64,000 nucleotides of DNA from Bradyrhizobium sp. CCBAU 53340 (GTDB lineage Bacteria; Pseudomonadota; Alphaproteobacteria; Rhizobiales; Xanthobacteraceae), in the NCBI RefSeq assembly GCF_015291645.1, contig NZ_CP030055.1, forward strand, positions 1,860,001 to 1,924,000, read 5' to 3'. The position numbers and the translations under genes are program-made. Below, one piece after another: positions 25,801 through 35,112 of the stretch. Numbering within the stretch: the stretch's first letter is position 1; each line of letters begins with the position of its first letter. Below the pieces are notes generated by a model that was not told the DNA's origin, made no database searches, and worked only from the letters and a program-made list of their open reading frames with translations.

Positions 25801-28230
25801 ATGGGCGATCGCGATCAGAATGATCTGGATCGAAGGCGTATGGCTGGACGGCGGCGGATTGCGCCGTTGCTCAGGCTGTATCGTCCTGCGCTGGTGGCGG
25901 CTGCCGTCGGCCTGCTGTTCTCGCTCGCTGGCGCAGCTGCGGTCGCGCGCTGGGAAGACCGCGTCAACAAGATCGAATTCGAGAACGCGGCCGAAACGCA
26001 ATCCATCGTCATGCAGAACGGCATGAACGAATATATCAGCCGGCTCGTGGCGCTGCGAACCCTGTTCGAATCCTCCAACGAAGGGGTCACGCGCAGCGAG
26101 TTCGAGACGTTCAGCGGCAAGCTGTTCGAGCGCTATCCCGGCTTGCTGCGCATCGGCTGGCTGCCGCGGATCGCCCGCAAGGAGCGGGCCGAATATGAGG
26201 CTGCCGCGATTGCCGACGGCGTCTCCGGCTATCGCGTCAAGGCACTCGAGGGCGAGGGCTTCGTCACCGCGCCGCAGGGCGAGGAATATTACCCCGTCTT
26301 CTATTCAACGCAGCCGAAGACGTCGGCCGTCTACGGCATGGACTATATGAGCGTGCCGAAACGCAAGCCGGTGCTTGCGCGCGCCCGCGACAACGACCAG
26401 ATCGCCGCGATCCGCACCGAGCTCTACGAGCGGAATGGCGCCGGCCAGCTGCCGAACGTGTTCGTGATCGTTCCCGTCTACGCCAAGGGCACCTCGCGCG
26501 ACACCGTCGCCGATCGTCGCCGCAACATCTCGGGCTTCGTCGTCGGCATCTTCGATCTGCCTTTGCTGATGCAGGCCATCCGCGTCAGGACCGGGGCGAG
26601 CCCCGCAGTCAGCGTCAACGTCTATCAGCCCTTCAGCGCGCGCATCGTCAGCCTTGAGGGCATGCTGCCCGATTACGCCTCCGCATCGGGTGCACCGCAA
26701 TCGATGCGCGATGTCGCGCGTAACAGGCACTGGTCGGGCGTCCTCAAGATCGGCGATACCGACTGGCAGGTGCGGGCGGTTCCGACCGCCGGCGGCCCGC
26801 TGGAGACGAGCTATGACCGCGCCGGCGCCGTGTTGATCGTCGGCATGCTGCTGACGCTGTCGCTGGCGACCTATCTGATGCTGGCAAGCCGCAATTCGCG
26901 GCGGCTGTCGCTGGCCAACCGGCGCGTGCTCGAGCTTGCGCAGACCGACGTCCTGACCGGATTGCCGAACCGCGCCTTCTTCCTGACCCGGCTCGACGAG
27001 CTCAACGGCCGGCTGATGGACGGCGGTTCGACCTTCTCGATCCTGATGCTCGATCTCGACCGCTTCAAGAACGTCAACGATTCCCTGGGTCATGGCGCAG
27101 GCGACGCGCTGCTGCGCCTCGTGGCGCAGCGGCTGAAATCCGCAGTCCGCGGGACCGACGTGCTCGCGCGACTGGGCGGCGACGAATTCGCCATCATCCA
27201 GGAAGGCTGTGAGGACCAGCGCGTCTCCTCGACCGAGCTGGCGACGCGGATCGCCAGGCTCATAGCCGAGCCGTTCCCGTTGCCGGGTCATCGTGTCGAG
27301 ATCGGCACCAGCATCGGCATTGCGATCGCGCCGGATCACGGCTACGACCAGGAACAGCTGCTGAAGAAGGCCGATCTCGCGCTCTATCGTTCGAAATCGG
27401 CCGGCCGCAACTGCTTCACCATCTACGACGAGGCGATGTCGGCCGAGCTCGAGGCGCGCAACACGCTGGAAGGTGATCTGCGCGATGCCATCGCGCGCTG
27501 CCAGCTCGAGGTGCACTATCAGCCCTTCATGGATGCCGGCACCGGCGCGCGGCGCGGCTTCGAGGCGCTGGTGCGCTGGCGGCATCCGGCGCGCGGGCTG
27601 ATCCCGCCGGATCAGTTCATCGCGCTCGCCGAGGAGACCGGGCTGATCGTGCCGCTCGGCGAATTCGTGCTGCGCCGCGCCTGCGCCGATGCTGCAAACT
27701 GGCCATCCGACCTGGTGGTCGCGGTCAATCTGTCGCCGATCCAGTTCAAGGAAGCCGATCTGTTCGAGGTCATCTGCGCGGCATTGCGCGATTCCGGCCT
27801 GTCGCCCCAGCGGCTCGAAATCGAGATTACCGAGTCTGTCCTGCTGGAGCGCGGCGCCGAGAACCACGCATTCATGGAGCGGCTCAAGAACATCGGCATC
27901 GAGCTCGCGCTCGACGATTTCGGCACCGGCTATTCCTCGCTGAGCTATCTCACGGCGTTTCCGTTCGACAAGATCAAGATCGACAAATCCTTCATCCGCA
28001 ACCTCACGCACCAGCCGCGCTCTTCCGCCATCATCTCCTCGATCGTGACGTTGGCGCGCGGGCTCGATATGTCGGTGACGGCCGAAGGCGTCGAGATATC
28101 AGAGGAGTTCGAACGGCTGCGGGCGCTCGGCGTCAATTTCGCACAAGGCTATCTGTTCGGCCGCCCACGGCCGATCGGCGAGATCGAGCTGGATGCACCC
28201 GCGGAGCCTTCACGGCTCGACGCGGCCTGA
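25801..28230 (+). CDS. CHASE-GGDEF-EAL membrane protein (cyclic di-GMP turnover)
   Basis: 809 residues. TM1 (about 30-50) and TM2 (about 343-365) flank a periplasmic CHASE domain (RIGWLPRIARKERAEYEAAA, YYPVFYSTQP). The cytoplasmic part has a GGDEF domain with an intact GGDEF motif (about 459-463) and an EAL domain with an intact EAL motif (about 587) and DDFGTGYSSLSYL. It may both make and degrade cyclic di-GMP in response to an external ligand. The start at 25801 has only a weak GGAAATAAAG site; no better start exists upstream. Confidence 0.92.
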   Translation: MGDRDQNDLDRRRMAGRRRIAPLLRLYRPALVAAAVGLLFSLAGAAAVARWEDRVNKIEFENAAETQSIVMQNGMNEYISRLVALRTLFESSNEGVTRSEFETFSGKLFERYPGLLRIGWLPRIARKERAEYEAAAIADGVSGYRVKALEGEGFVTAPQGEEYYPVFYSTQPKTSAVYGMDYMSVPKRKPVLARARDNDQIAAIRTELYERNGAGQLPNVFVIVPVYAKGTSRDTVADRRRNISGFVVGIFDLPLLMQAIRVRTGASPAVSVNVYQPFSARIVSLEGMLPDYASASGAPQSMRDVARNRHWSGVLKIGDTDWQVRAVPTAGGPLETSYDRAGAVLIVGMLLTLSLATYLMLASRNSRRLSLANRRVLELAQTDVLTGLPNRAFFLTRLDELNGRLMDGGSTFSILMLDLDRFKNVNDSLGHGAGDALLRLVAQRLKSAVRGTDVLARLGGDEFAIIQEGCEDQRVSSTELATRIARLIAEPFPLPGHRVEIGTSIGIAIAPDHGYDQEQLLKKADLALYRSKSAGRNCFTIYDEAMSAELEARNTLEGDLRDAIARCQLEVHYQPFMDAGTGARRGFEALVRWRHPARGLIPPDQFIALAEETGLIVPLGEFVLRRACADAANWPSDLVVAVNLSPIQFKEADLFEVICAALRDSGLSPQRLEIEITESVLLERGAENHAFMERLKNIGIELALDDFGTGYSSLSYLTAFPFDKIKIDKSFIRNLTHQPRSSAIISSIVTLARGLDMSVTAEGVEISEEFERLRALGVNFAQGYLFGRPRPIGEIELDAPAEPSRLDAA

Positions 28231-28335
28231 GCGCGCGCCTCGAAGGATGGCCGCGACTTAGCTCTCTGCAACGTTGGCATTCGTTAAAATCGCTTGACCC
28301 CGCCGCCCCCGGATGGTCCGAAGGATCGTCCAGGG

Positions 28336-29640
28336 ATGAAACAAGAAATGCGCCTTCCGTTCTTCTACGGCTGGGTCGTGGTTGCCGTGACGTTCGTCAC
28401 CATGGCCATCGGCGTCAACGCACGCACCTCCTTCTCGCTGTTCTTTCCGCCGATCCTCTCCGAATTCGGCTGGGAGCGCGGCGTCACCGCGGGCGCCTTC
28501 TCCTTTGGTTTCGTCGCTTCGGGCATCGCCAGTCCGCTGATCGGCCGGCTGATGGATCGCGCAGGCCCGCGCGCGGTGATGGAGCTCGGTGTCGCGCTGA
28601 TGGCCGGCGGATTGCTGCTCGCGCCGCTCACCAGCCAGCCCTGGCATCTCTATCTGACGATCGGCGTCATGGTCGGCGCCGGTTCCGTCTGCCTCGGCTA
28701 TTCCGGCCAGTCGCTATTCCTGCCGAACTGGTTCATCCGCAAGCGCGGCTTTGCCATCGGCATCGCCTTTGCCGGCGTCGGCATCGGTTCGATGACGCTG
28801 CTGCCTTGGGTGCAGCACCTGATCGAGCAGGCCGGCTGGCGCACCGCCTGCACCGCGATGGGGTTGATGATCCTGATCGTGCTGGCGCCGATCAACCTGC
28901 TGCTGCGCACGCGCCCCGAAGACATCGGTCTGCAGCCGGACGGCGACGCTGCGCCGCCGGCGGGCGGCGCAAAACCGGTCTCCAACATTGTCGATCCCGC
29001 CTGGGCCTCCACCGACTGGACGCTGCGGCGGGCGGTTGCGACCGCGCGTTTCTGGTGGATCGCGCTCGGCTATTTCTGCGCCTTGTACATCTGGTACGCG
29101 GTGCAGGTGCACCAGACCAAATTCCTGCTCGACATCGGCTTCAGTCCGAGCGTAGCGGTGTGGGCACTTGGCGTCGTCAGCGGGCTCGGCATTCCCGGCC
29201 AGATCTTTCTTGGTCATATCTCCGACCGGATCGGGCGGGAATGGGTCTGGGCGATCAGCAGCGCCGGTTTTGCGATCTGTTTTTCGGCGCTGATCGCGCT
29301 GAAGTACCAGCCCTCGATCTGGCTGGTCTGGCTGATGGTGTTCACGCAAGGCGCGCTCGGCTACGGCCTCACCTCGATCATGGGCGCAGTGGTGTTCGAG
29401 ATTTTTGGGGGCCGCCACCAGGGCAGCATTTTTGGCATGATCATGCTCGCGGCGCTGGCGGGCGGGGCGGCCGGCCCGTGGCTGACGGGCCTGCTCTACG
29501 ATCGCGCCGGCGACTACACGCTTGCCTTTGCCATCGCCATCGTCGTCAGCGGCCTTTCGGCGCTGTCGGTCTGGCGGGCCTCGCCCGGCAAGGTGCGGGC
29601 CGTGGCCGGCCGGCTTCACAGGCTCCAAAGGACACAATAG
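28336..29640 (+). CDS. MFS transporter (oxalate/formate antiporter or monocarboxylate type)
   Basis: 434 residues with 12 hydrophobic helices. FYGWVVVAVTFVTMAIGVNA at the start, SPLIGRLMDRAGPRAVMELG between helices 2 and 3, and FLGHISDRIGREWVW in the second half are MFS loop motifs of the OFA/monocarboxylate group. It lies between two cyclic di-GMP genes and may be co-transcribed with the upstream one (gap 105 bp). The substrate is unknown. The ATG at 28348 is an alternative start. Confidence 0.88.
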   Translation: MKQEMRLPFFYGWVVVAVTFVTMAIGVNARTSFSLFFPPILSEFGWERGVTAGAFSFGFVASGIASPLIGRLMDRAGPRAVMELGVALMAGGLLLAPLTSQPWHLYLTIGVMVGAGSVCLGYSGQSLFLPNWFIRKRGFAIGIAFAGVGIGSMTLLPWVQHLIEQAGWRTACTAMGLMILIVLAPINLLLRTRPEDIGLQPDGDAAPPAGGAKPVSNIVDPAWASTDWTLRRAVATARFWWIALGYFCALYIWYAVQVHQTKFLLDIGFSPSVAVWALGVVSGLGIPGQIFLGHISDRIGREWVWAISSAGFAICFSALIALKYQPSIWLVWLMVFTQGALGYGLTSIMGAVVFEIFGGRHQGSIFGMIMLAALAGGAAGPWLTGLLYDRAGDYTLAFAIAIVVSGLSALSVWRASPGKVRAVAGRLHRLQRTQ

Positions 29641-29787
29641 GTTCCGTCTGCACTGGATTCCCCTCATTGTCTTTCGCAGACTGTTAAGCATGTCGCGGCT
29701 TGGCGGGGCGCAAGAACGTCTTGGACACCATCGACGCGTTAGCTTCGGGCCGATTGCCCTGTCTTCCCGATGCTACCGGGTCCAACG

Positions 29788-32373
29788 ATGTCTGCCTCCG
29801 ATGCCCCAGTGACCGAAATGCCTGATGTGCTGCGCGCGGCGCTCGAATGCGCCGACGATGGCATCGTCATTGTCGATGCTGCGCATCGCATTACGCATTT
29901 CAACGCTGGCGCGGAGCGGATCTGGAAACTCGCGCGTGCCGACGTGCTCGGTCGCAACGCTGCTAGTCTCACCCTCAAATGCCTTCAGGCCGATCCGGTC
30001 GCGGATTTTCGTGACGAGATCAGCCTGGTGCGGCACGACGGCAGCCGGATCAAGGCGCAGATCGGGTTGTCGTCGGCGACCATTGACGGCGCGACCCATC
30101 GCATCGTGTTCGCGCGCGACGTCACTGCGGACGCCGAGCGCCGCGTCAGAATTGGGCTGCTCAACGCGGTCTCGGACCAGACCAATCGCGCGGTGATCAT
30201 CACCGACGTCGAGCAGAACATCCGCTACGTCAATTCGGCCTTCACGGCGTTGTTCGGTTACACCAGCGAGGAAGCCGAGGGGCGAGCCGCGGCAGATCTC
30301 ATCGCCGGTTGCCACACCAACCGCAGGGCGATTGCGAAGCTGGTCCGGCGCTTGATGATCGGTGGTCGCCGCGGCGAGGTCGAGACGCTGGTCTACGGCA
30401 AGAACGGGGAGGAGATCTGGGTCTGTGCGCGGCTCGACGCCTTCCGCGACCAGAAAGGCCGGCTCAAGCACATCTTCGCGCTGGTCGAGGACATTACCGA
30501 GACGAAGCAGCTGCGCTCGCTCCAGCAGCTCATCATGAGCGCGCTCGCCGACGAGGTCCCGATCACCGAGATCGCCGACCGGCTCTGCCGCCGCGTCGAG
30601 GAGATCGCGCCCGACGTCGTCTGCTCGCTGCTGCATGTCGATGCCGCCGGCCTGATTCACCCGCTCGGCGGCCCGAGCCTGCCCGAGGACTATTCCAGCG
30701 CGCTGGACGGCATCGCGATCGGACCTGACGTCGGCTCCTGCGGCACCGCCGCTTTCTATGGCGAGCCGGTGCTGGCTGAAGATCTCGACACTGATCCTCG
30801 CTGGCAGCCTTACAAGGCCATGCCACTGGCGGTCGGCCTTCGCGCCTGCTGGTCGACCCCGGTCAAGGCCAAGGACGGCCGGGTCATCGCGACGTTTGCC
30901 TTTTACTATCGTGAACCGCGCGCGCCGAGCAACTGGCACCGGCGCATCGTCGAGGCCTGTGTCGATCTCGGCGCCTTCGCGATCGAGCGCAAGGAAGCGC
31001 GGGCCGAGATCGCGCGGCTCGCCTATCACGACATCCTCACGGGGCTGCCCAACCGCGCGCAGCTGCGGCACCTGATCACGACCGCGATCGATGCCTGTCC
31101 GACCGGTGGCCATGTCGCGCTCGCCTTTCTCGACGTCGACCATTTCAAGGACGTCAACGACACGCTCGGCCACGCCGCCGGCGACGAGCTGCTGATCCAA
31201 TTGGCGCAGCGGCTGCGCGAGCAGATCGGACCCGGGGATATGCTGGGCCGGCTCGGTGGCGACGAGTTCGTCATCCTGCTGCCGCATCGCAATGCCGAAA
31301 GCGCCGACCGCGTCGCGGCCGGAATCACCGAAGCGCTGGCCGCGCCCTTGCGGCTCGGATCGAAGCTGATGCCGATGTCGGCCAGCATCGGCATCAGCCT
31401 CTATCCCGACCACGCCACCGACATCGACACGCTGATGCAGCAGGCCGATGCCGCCATGTACATGGCCAAGCAGGCGGGCCGATCGACTCATCGCATGTTC
31501 AGCGCCGAGATGAACGGGCTTGCCGAGCAGCGGCTGGCGATGATTGCGGCACTCCGCCGCGCCATTGCCGACAACGCGCTGAGCCTGTTCTATCAGCCGC
31601 AGATTCGCAGCGGCGATGGCGCCGTTCATGGCGTCGAGGCGCTGGCGCGCTGGCACGATGCCGCGCTCGGCGACGTCTCGCCGGCAAAGTTCATCCCGCT
31701 CGCCGAGGAATGCGGCCTGATCGAGCAGATCGGCCTTTGGTCGGTGCGCGAGGCCTGCCGGCAGATGGCGACTTGGCGCCGCGCCGGGCTCAACATTCCC
31801 AGCGTGTCGGTGAATTTGTCGCCGCTCAACTTCCGCAACGTCGCGCTGGCTGCGCGGCTGAAGGACATCCTCACCGAATACGCGCTGCCGCCGGACGCGC
31901 TGATGCTGGAGATCACCGAGGGCACGTTCATGCAGGACGGTGCGGCGGCGCTGGAGACAATGCATGCGATCCGCGAGCTCGGTATCGGGCTGTCCGTGGA
32001 CGATTTCGGCACCGGCTATTCCAGTCTCAGCCGGCTCGCGCATCTGCCGATCCGCGAGCTGAAGATCGACCGCAGCTTCATGCGCGACATCGAACGTGAC
32101 GCGGGCGCGCTCGCGGTCGCCACGGCCGTGGTGCGCGTCGGCCAGGGTCTCAGGCTGACCGTTGTCGCCGAAGGTGTCGAGACCGAAGGCCAGCGCAAGA
32201 TGCTGGCGGAGCTCGGCTGCGACGTCGTGCAGGGCTTCCTCTACGCCCCCGCGCTCGCGCCCGTCGCCTTCGAGCGCTGGCTGATCGAGCATTGCGCCGA
32301 GCAGGCGAGGGCGATGCTCGGCCGGCTCGACGTTGCGCGGGTCGAGCGCGACGTGGTGAAGAGGTCGGCTTAG
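29788..32373 (+). CDS. PAS-PAS-GAF-GGDEF-EAL cyclic di-GMP protein
   Basis: 861 residues from the ATG at 29788 (six more from an ATG at 29770); neither has a strong ribosome site. It is soluble: PAS 1 (about 10-110, DGIVIVDAAHRITHFNAGAE), PAS 2 (about 125-245, RAVIITDVEQNIRYVNSAFT), a GAF domain (about 260-405), GGDEF with intact motif (about 490-494) and EAL with intact motif (about 616) plus DDFGTGYSSLSRL. It is probably a redox- or light-responsive regulator of cyclic di-GMP. Both catalytic motifs are complete, so the net activity cannot be predicted. Confidence 0.93.
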   Translation: MSASDAPVTEMPDVLRAALECADDGIVIVDAAHRITHFNAGAERIWKLARADVLGRNAASLTLKCLQADPVADFRDEISLVRHDGSRIKAQIGLSSATIDGATHRIVFARDVTADAERRVRIGLLNAVSDQTNRAVIITDVEQNIRYVNSAFTALFGYTSEEAEGRAAADLIAGCHTNRRAIAKLVRRLMIGGRRGEVETLVYGKNGEEIWVCARLDAFRDQKGRLKHIFALVEDITETKQLRSLQQLIMSALADEVPITEIADRLCRRVEEIAPDVVCSLLHVDAAGLIHPLGGPSLPEDYSSALDGIAIGPDVGSCGTAAFYGEPVLAEDLDTDPRWQPYKAMPLAVGLRACWSTPVKAKDGRVIATFAFYYREPRAPSNWHRRIVEACVDLGAFAIERKEARAEIARLAYHDILTGLPNRAQLRHLITTAIDACPTGGHVALAFLDVDHFKDVNDTLGHAAGDELLIQLAQRLREQIGPGDMLGRLGGDEFVILLPHRNAESADRVAAGITEALAAPLRLGSKLMPMSASIGISLYPDHATDIDTLMQQADAAMYMAKQAGRSTHRMFSAEMNGLAEQRLAMIAALRRAIADNALSLFYQPQIRSGDGAVHGVEALARWHDAALGDVSPAKFIPLAEECGLIEQIGLWSVREACRQMATWRRAGLNIPSVSVNLSPLNFRNVALAARLKDILTEYALPPDALMLEITEGTFMQDGAAALETMHAIRELGIGLSVDDFGTGYSSLSRLAHLPIRELKIDRSFMRDIERDAGALAVATAVVRVGQGLRLTVVAEGVETEGQRKMLAELGCDVVQGFLYAPALAPVAFERWLIEHCAEQARAMLGRLDVARVERDVVKRSA

Positions 32374-32394
32374 AGCACGAGGCCGGAGAACGGC

Positions 32395-33198
32395 TCAGGC
32401 ATTCGGCTGCAGGAATGTTCCGTATTGCTTGCTCGCGGCGACCCCGGCGGCAGCCTGTCCGATGAGGCGCATCGCCGCCATCATCGGCCATGGCCCGAGG
32501 CTCACCCGCCGAACGCCGACGCGAGCGAGATCGCGAATTTCCGGAATCCCCTGCGTCACCATGATATTGATCGGCAGGGGCGTTAGCTGGACCAGTCTCT
32601 CGATCAACGCGAGATCGGTGAGGCCGGGTACGAAGAGTCCATCGGCGCCGGCGTCGGCGTAGACCTTCGCGCGCCGCGCCACTTCATTCAGGCATTCCTC
32701 CGGCGAACCGAATTTCAGCAGGAACGGATCGGTTCTCGCATTGATGAACAGATGAACTCCGGGCCTTTGCGCGGTATCTCGCACGGCCCTGATCTTCGCG
32801 GCATGCTGCAAGGCACCGGCGAGTTGCCGCTTTCCTCCGGACAGTCCGTCTTCGATATTGATGCCGACCGCGCCGGCTTGCAGAATCCTGGCCGCCGATG
32901 CGGCTGCGGCGTCCGGCGTGTCGCCATATCCTGCCTCCAGATCGACCGATACAGGAACTGACACCGCGGCGGTGATCCGCGATACCAGACCCACCACGAG
33001 GTCGAGCGGGACATTTTCTCCGTCCGCGTAGCCGAGGGCAGACGCGACCGCTCCGCTGCTGGTTGCGATGGCCGGCGACGTCTTCGCAATCGCCTTGGCG
33101 GTGGCGGCGTCCCAGGAGTTGAACAGAACAAGCGGATCTGCCGTCCCGTGAAGGGCAAGAAACGTCTCGGCATATTGCTGCTGTGTCTTGGCGTCCAT
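32395..33198 (-). CDS. Isocitrate lyase/PEP mutase superfamily protein
   Basis: 267 residues of TIM-barrel fold. LVLFNSWDAATAKAI near the start, VPVSVDLEAGYGD (the magnesium-binding Asp/Glu pair) and GAVGINIEDG match the PEP mutase / oxaloacetate decarboxylase-like branch. The KKCGH-type catalytic Cys motif of true isocitrate lyase is absent. Members cleave or rearrange 2-oxo or phosphono acids; the substrate is unknown. The start has GAGGAGAG upstream. It lies next to the alpha/beta hydrolase gene, on the same strand with an 88 bp gap. Confidence 0.85.
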   Translation of the reverse strand: MDAKTQQQYAETFLALHGTADPLVLFNSWDAATAKAIAKTSPAIATSSGAVASALGYADGENVPLDLVVGLVSRITAAVSVPVSVDLEAGYGDTPDAAAASAARILQAGAVGINIEDGLSGGKRQLAGALQHAAKIRAVRDTAQRPGVHLFINARTDPFLLKFGSPEECLNEVARRAKVYADAGADGLFVPGLTDLALIERLVQLTPLPINIMVTQGIPEIRDLARVGVRRVSLGPWPMMAAMRLIGQAAAGVAASKQYGTFLQPNA

Positions 33199-33286
33199 CG
33201 CGCACTCTCCTCGTCAAGGAACCTGGAAGATAAGTTGGCCGGCGCCGCCAGCGCCGGCGGCGCTCTTCGGCGTTCGCAACTGACGT

Positions 33287-34186
33287 TCACTCAGGCGCGT
33301 GCGCCTTGAACCAGTCCATAATCAGGGCGGTGACTTCGGCTTCACGCTCGAGGTGCGGAAAGTGTCCGACATCGGGCAGGACAATGCGCTGATGAGGCCC
33401 CTTGAAGAGCGGCTCTTCCTTCACCGAATATTTCGCCGTCGGATCGTTGCTGCCATAAATGGTCAGTGTCGGCGTGTGCATGTCGTTGATCGGTAGCCGG
33501 CCCAGGCGTCCCGCATCGGTCAGGCCTCCATAATATTTGAGCGCCGCGGCCATGGTGCCGGGAGAGCTGAGCGTCTGCTTGATCGAACGCAGATGCCCGG
33601 GATCGTCGAATGTCGGTGACCACAGCTTCCAGAGATAGTCGACGAAGGGAAGTCCCTCGATATTGACCGAAGACTCGGCGTAGGCCATCTGGAAGAAATA
33701 GACATGGAAGATGGATCGGATGATGTCCGGATCCCGCCTGATGCTTGAGAACGTGATCGGATGCGCCGTGTTCATCACCACTGCAGCCTTGATCGCCGAC
33801 GGTGCCGTGGCCAGTACCTGAAAGGTCGACGTTCCGCCCCAATCCATGCCGACGACGCACGCTTGCCCGTCCTCGCTCAGCGCGGCGATCAGCGCTTCGA
33901 GATCCTTGCCCAGTGCGATGGGATCAAAAATGCCGTCCGCCGGAATCTCGGTCGGCGCATAGCCGCGCAGGAACGGCGACACCGCGCGGTATCCGGCGTC
34001 CGCAAAGACTTGCAGTTGCTTGCGATATGACCAGGCGTTGTCGGGAAAGCCGTGCAGGAACATCACCAGCGGGCCGCTCCCTTGTTCGAGATAGGCGAAC
34101 CGCACGCCGTTGGCCTGCACGTATTTGAGGATGGGTTCATTGCGAGTGGCATCCGCCGTCGATCGCGCAGCGCTTGTTGGATTCAT
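33287..34186 (-). CDS. Alpha/beta hydrolase (epoxide hydrolase type)
   Basis: 299 residues. The oxyanion motif HGFP is at 45-48, the nucleophile Asp115 lies in GMDWGG, and the general base His in DVGHFPH near the end. An Asp nucleophile with HGFP fits epoxide hydrolases and haloalkane dehalogenases rather than esterases. The start follows GGAGAGAGACG. It is divergent from a MarR gene; two copies of a 19 bp operator lie between them. A role in detoxifying an epoxide or aromatic compound is inferred. Confidence 0.87.
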   Translation of the reverse strand: MNPTSAARSTADATRNEPILKYVQANGVRFAYLEQGSGPLVMFLHGFPDNAWSYRKQLQVFADAGYRAVSPFLRGYAPTEIPADGIFDPIALGKDLEALIAALSEDGQACVVGMDWGGTSTFQVLATAPSAIKAAVVMNTAHPITFSSIRRDPDIIRSIFHVYFFQMAYAESSVNIEGLPFVDYLWKLWSPTFDDPGHLRSIKQTLSSPGTMAAALKYYGGLTDAGRLGRLPINDMHTPTLTIYGSNDPTAKYSVKEEPLFKGPHQRIVLPDVGHFPHLEREAEVTALIMDWFKAHAPE

Positions 34187-34216
34187 CGTCTCTCTCCATG
34201 CCTTCGTTGTGCGATG

Positions 34217-34241
34217 AAATATGTGCGTAGCACACATATTT
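34217..34241. promoter_or_regulatory. MarR operator, copy 1
   Basis: AAATATGTG-CGTAGCA-CACATATTT: 9 bp perfect arms around a seven-base centre. It contains the 19-base word TGTGCGTAGCACACATATT (34222-34240), repeated with one change at 34257. It lies 31 bp before the hydrolase start codon. Confidence 0.8.
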
Positions 34242-34256
34242 GGTCAAGTTGTTTTT

Positions 34257-34275
34257 TGTGCGTAGCGCACATATT
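34257..34275. promoter_or_regulatory. MarR operator, copy 2
   Basis: TGTGCGTAGCGCACATATT: 18 of 19 bases equal copy 1, on the same strand, offset by 35 bp (about 3.3 helical turns). Its core TGTGCG-TAG-CGCACA is a perfect inverted repeat. It ends 8 bp before the MarR start codon, so autorepression is likely. Confidence 0.8.
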
Positions 34276-34283
34276 GTGGTGGC

Positions 34284-34793
34284 ATGGAAACTGGAATCGC
34301 GAATTTGCTGGGAGCGCTCTCGCTCGCAGTCATGGATCGTATCGAGCAGGGCGCGCGCGAGGTCATCGGCCGCGGCGGCGAGACGCCTGCAGCCCTGGTT
34401 GTCATCGGCTATGGCCAGGGCATGACCAACGACAAGCTGCGGCGGATCCTCGGCCTGTCGCATTCCGGGACGGTCCGGCTGGTGGATCGTCTGGTTTCGG
34501 ATCGGCTTGTCGAGCGCCGGGCAGGGAAAGACGGCCGGGAGGTCGCCTTGCATCTGACCGCCGCAGGCGCGGCGACGCGGAACGAATTGATGAGTTCCCG
34601 GATTTCAGCCGTCGCGTCGCTTCTGGACGTGTTGTCGCCGGCAGAAACCAAGCGGCTTGAAACGCTGATCCACGAACTTCTTGCTCGGCAGGACACGTCC
34701 GAGATGGATCGCTACACGATCTGCCGAATGTGCGACGATAGTGTCTGTACGAACTGTCCGTTGCCGACGAACAAGGGCAAGCGCGTTCGCTAG
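34284..34793 (+). CDS. MarR family regulator with a four-cysteine C-terminal cluster
   Basis: 169 residues. The winged helix (about 45-100) has LRRILGLSHSGTVRLVDRLVSDRLVERR and a DGREVALHLT wing. The C-terminus carries CRMCDDSVCTNC (Cys147, 150, 155, 158; CxxC-x4-CxxC), which could bind zinc or an iron-sulfur cluster or act as a thiol switch. The ATG at 34284 is very close to operator copy 2. It is divergent from the alpha/beta hydrolase, its probable target. Confidence 0.85.
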   Translation: METGIANLLGALSLAVMDRIEQGAREVIGRGGETPAALVVIGYGQGMTNDKLRRILGLSHSGTVRLVDRLVSDRLVERRAGKDGREVALHLTAAGAATRNELMSSRISAVASLLDVLSPAETKRLETLIHELLARQDTSEMDRYTICRMCDDSVCTNCPLPTNKGKRVR

Positions 34794-34807
34794 TAGCAGT
34801 TCCCGCC

Positions 34808-35010
34808 TTATTCCGACGCCAATCCCGTCCGTCGCCGCAACTCCGTGATCGCGCGCAAGAAGCCGTCGGCCGGCGTCGTTTCCGGATCGATCAGACGGTG
34901 CAGGCGAATGCCGTCTTCGCGGGCCAGCACGACCGAGGCCATCCACGGCGGGTTCAGCCTTTCGCCATTCGCGTTGTCCATCAATGTCGCCTCAATGATA
35001 TCGGTAACCG
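34808..35010 (-). pseudogene. Remnant of a duplicated tetR gene (C-terminal fragment)
   Basis: About 67 codons read DIIEATLMDNANGERLNPPW and on to LRRRTGLASE-stop. They match the last 67 residues of the TetR gene at 35702-36313, including the NANGERLNPPWMASVVLA segment and the PETTPAD motif, with scattered changes and about 85% DNA identity by eye. Upstream of about 35010 the similarity stops and no helix-turn-helix region is present. It is the stump of a duplication, with the SnoaL-like gene between the two copies. Confidence 0.8.
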
Positions 35011-35112
35011 ATTGCGGTGAAGCGGTCGGCTTAGTGCGCGTTTTCCTGAATGACACCGGCGACCGCAAGATCGCCGGTGTGTTCGTTGAGGTCTCTGCGC
35101 CTGGCACAGGGC

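Noticed and set aside
26305..28011. Minus-strand frame of 568 codons opposite the CHASE-GGDEF-EAL gene
   Set aside because: Same reason: antisense to intact GGDEF and EAL motifs.
29773..32292. 839-codon minus-strand frame opposite the PAS-GGDEF-EAL gene
   Set aside because: It is the reverse-strand shadow of codon bias in a real gene. Composition (His, Arg, Asp, Gly) is typical of shadows and no family motif is visible.
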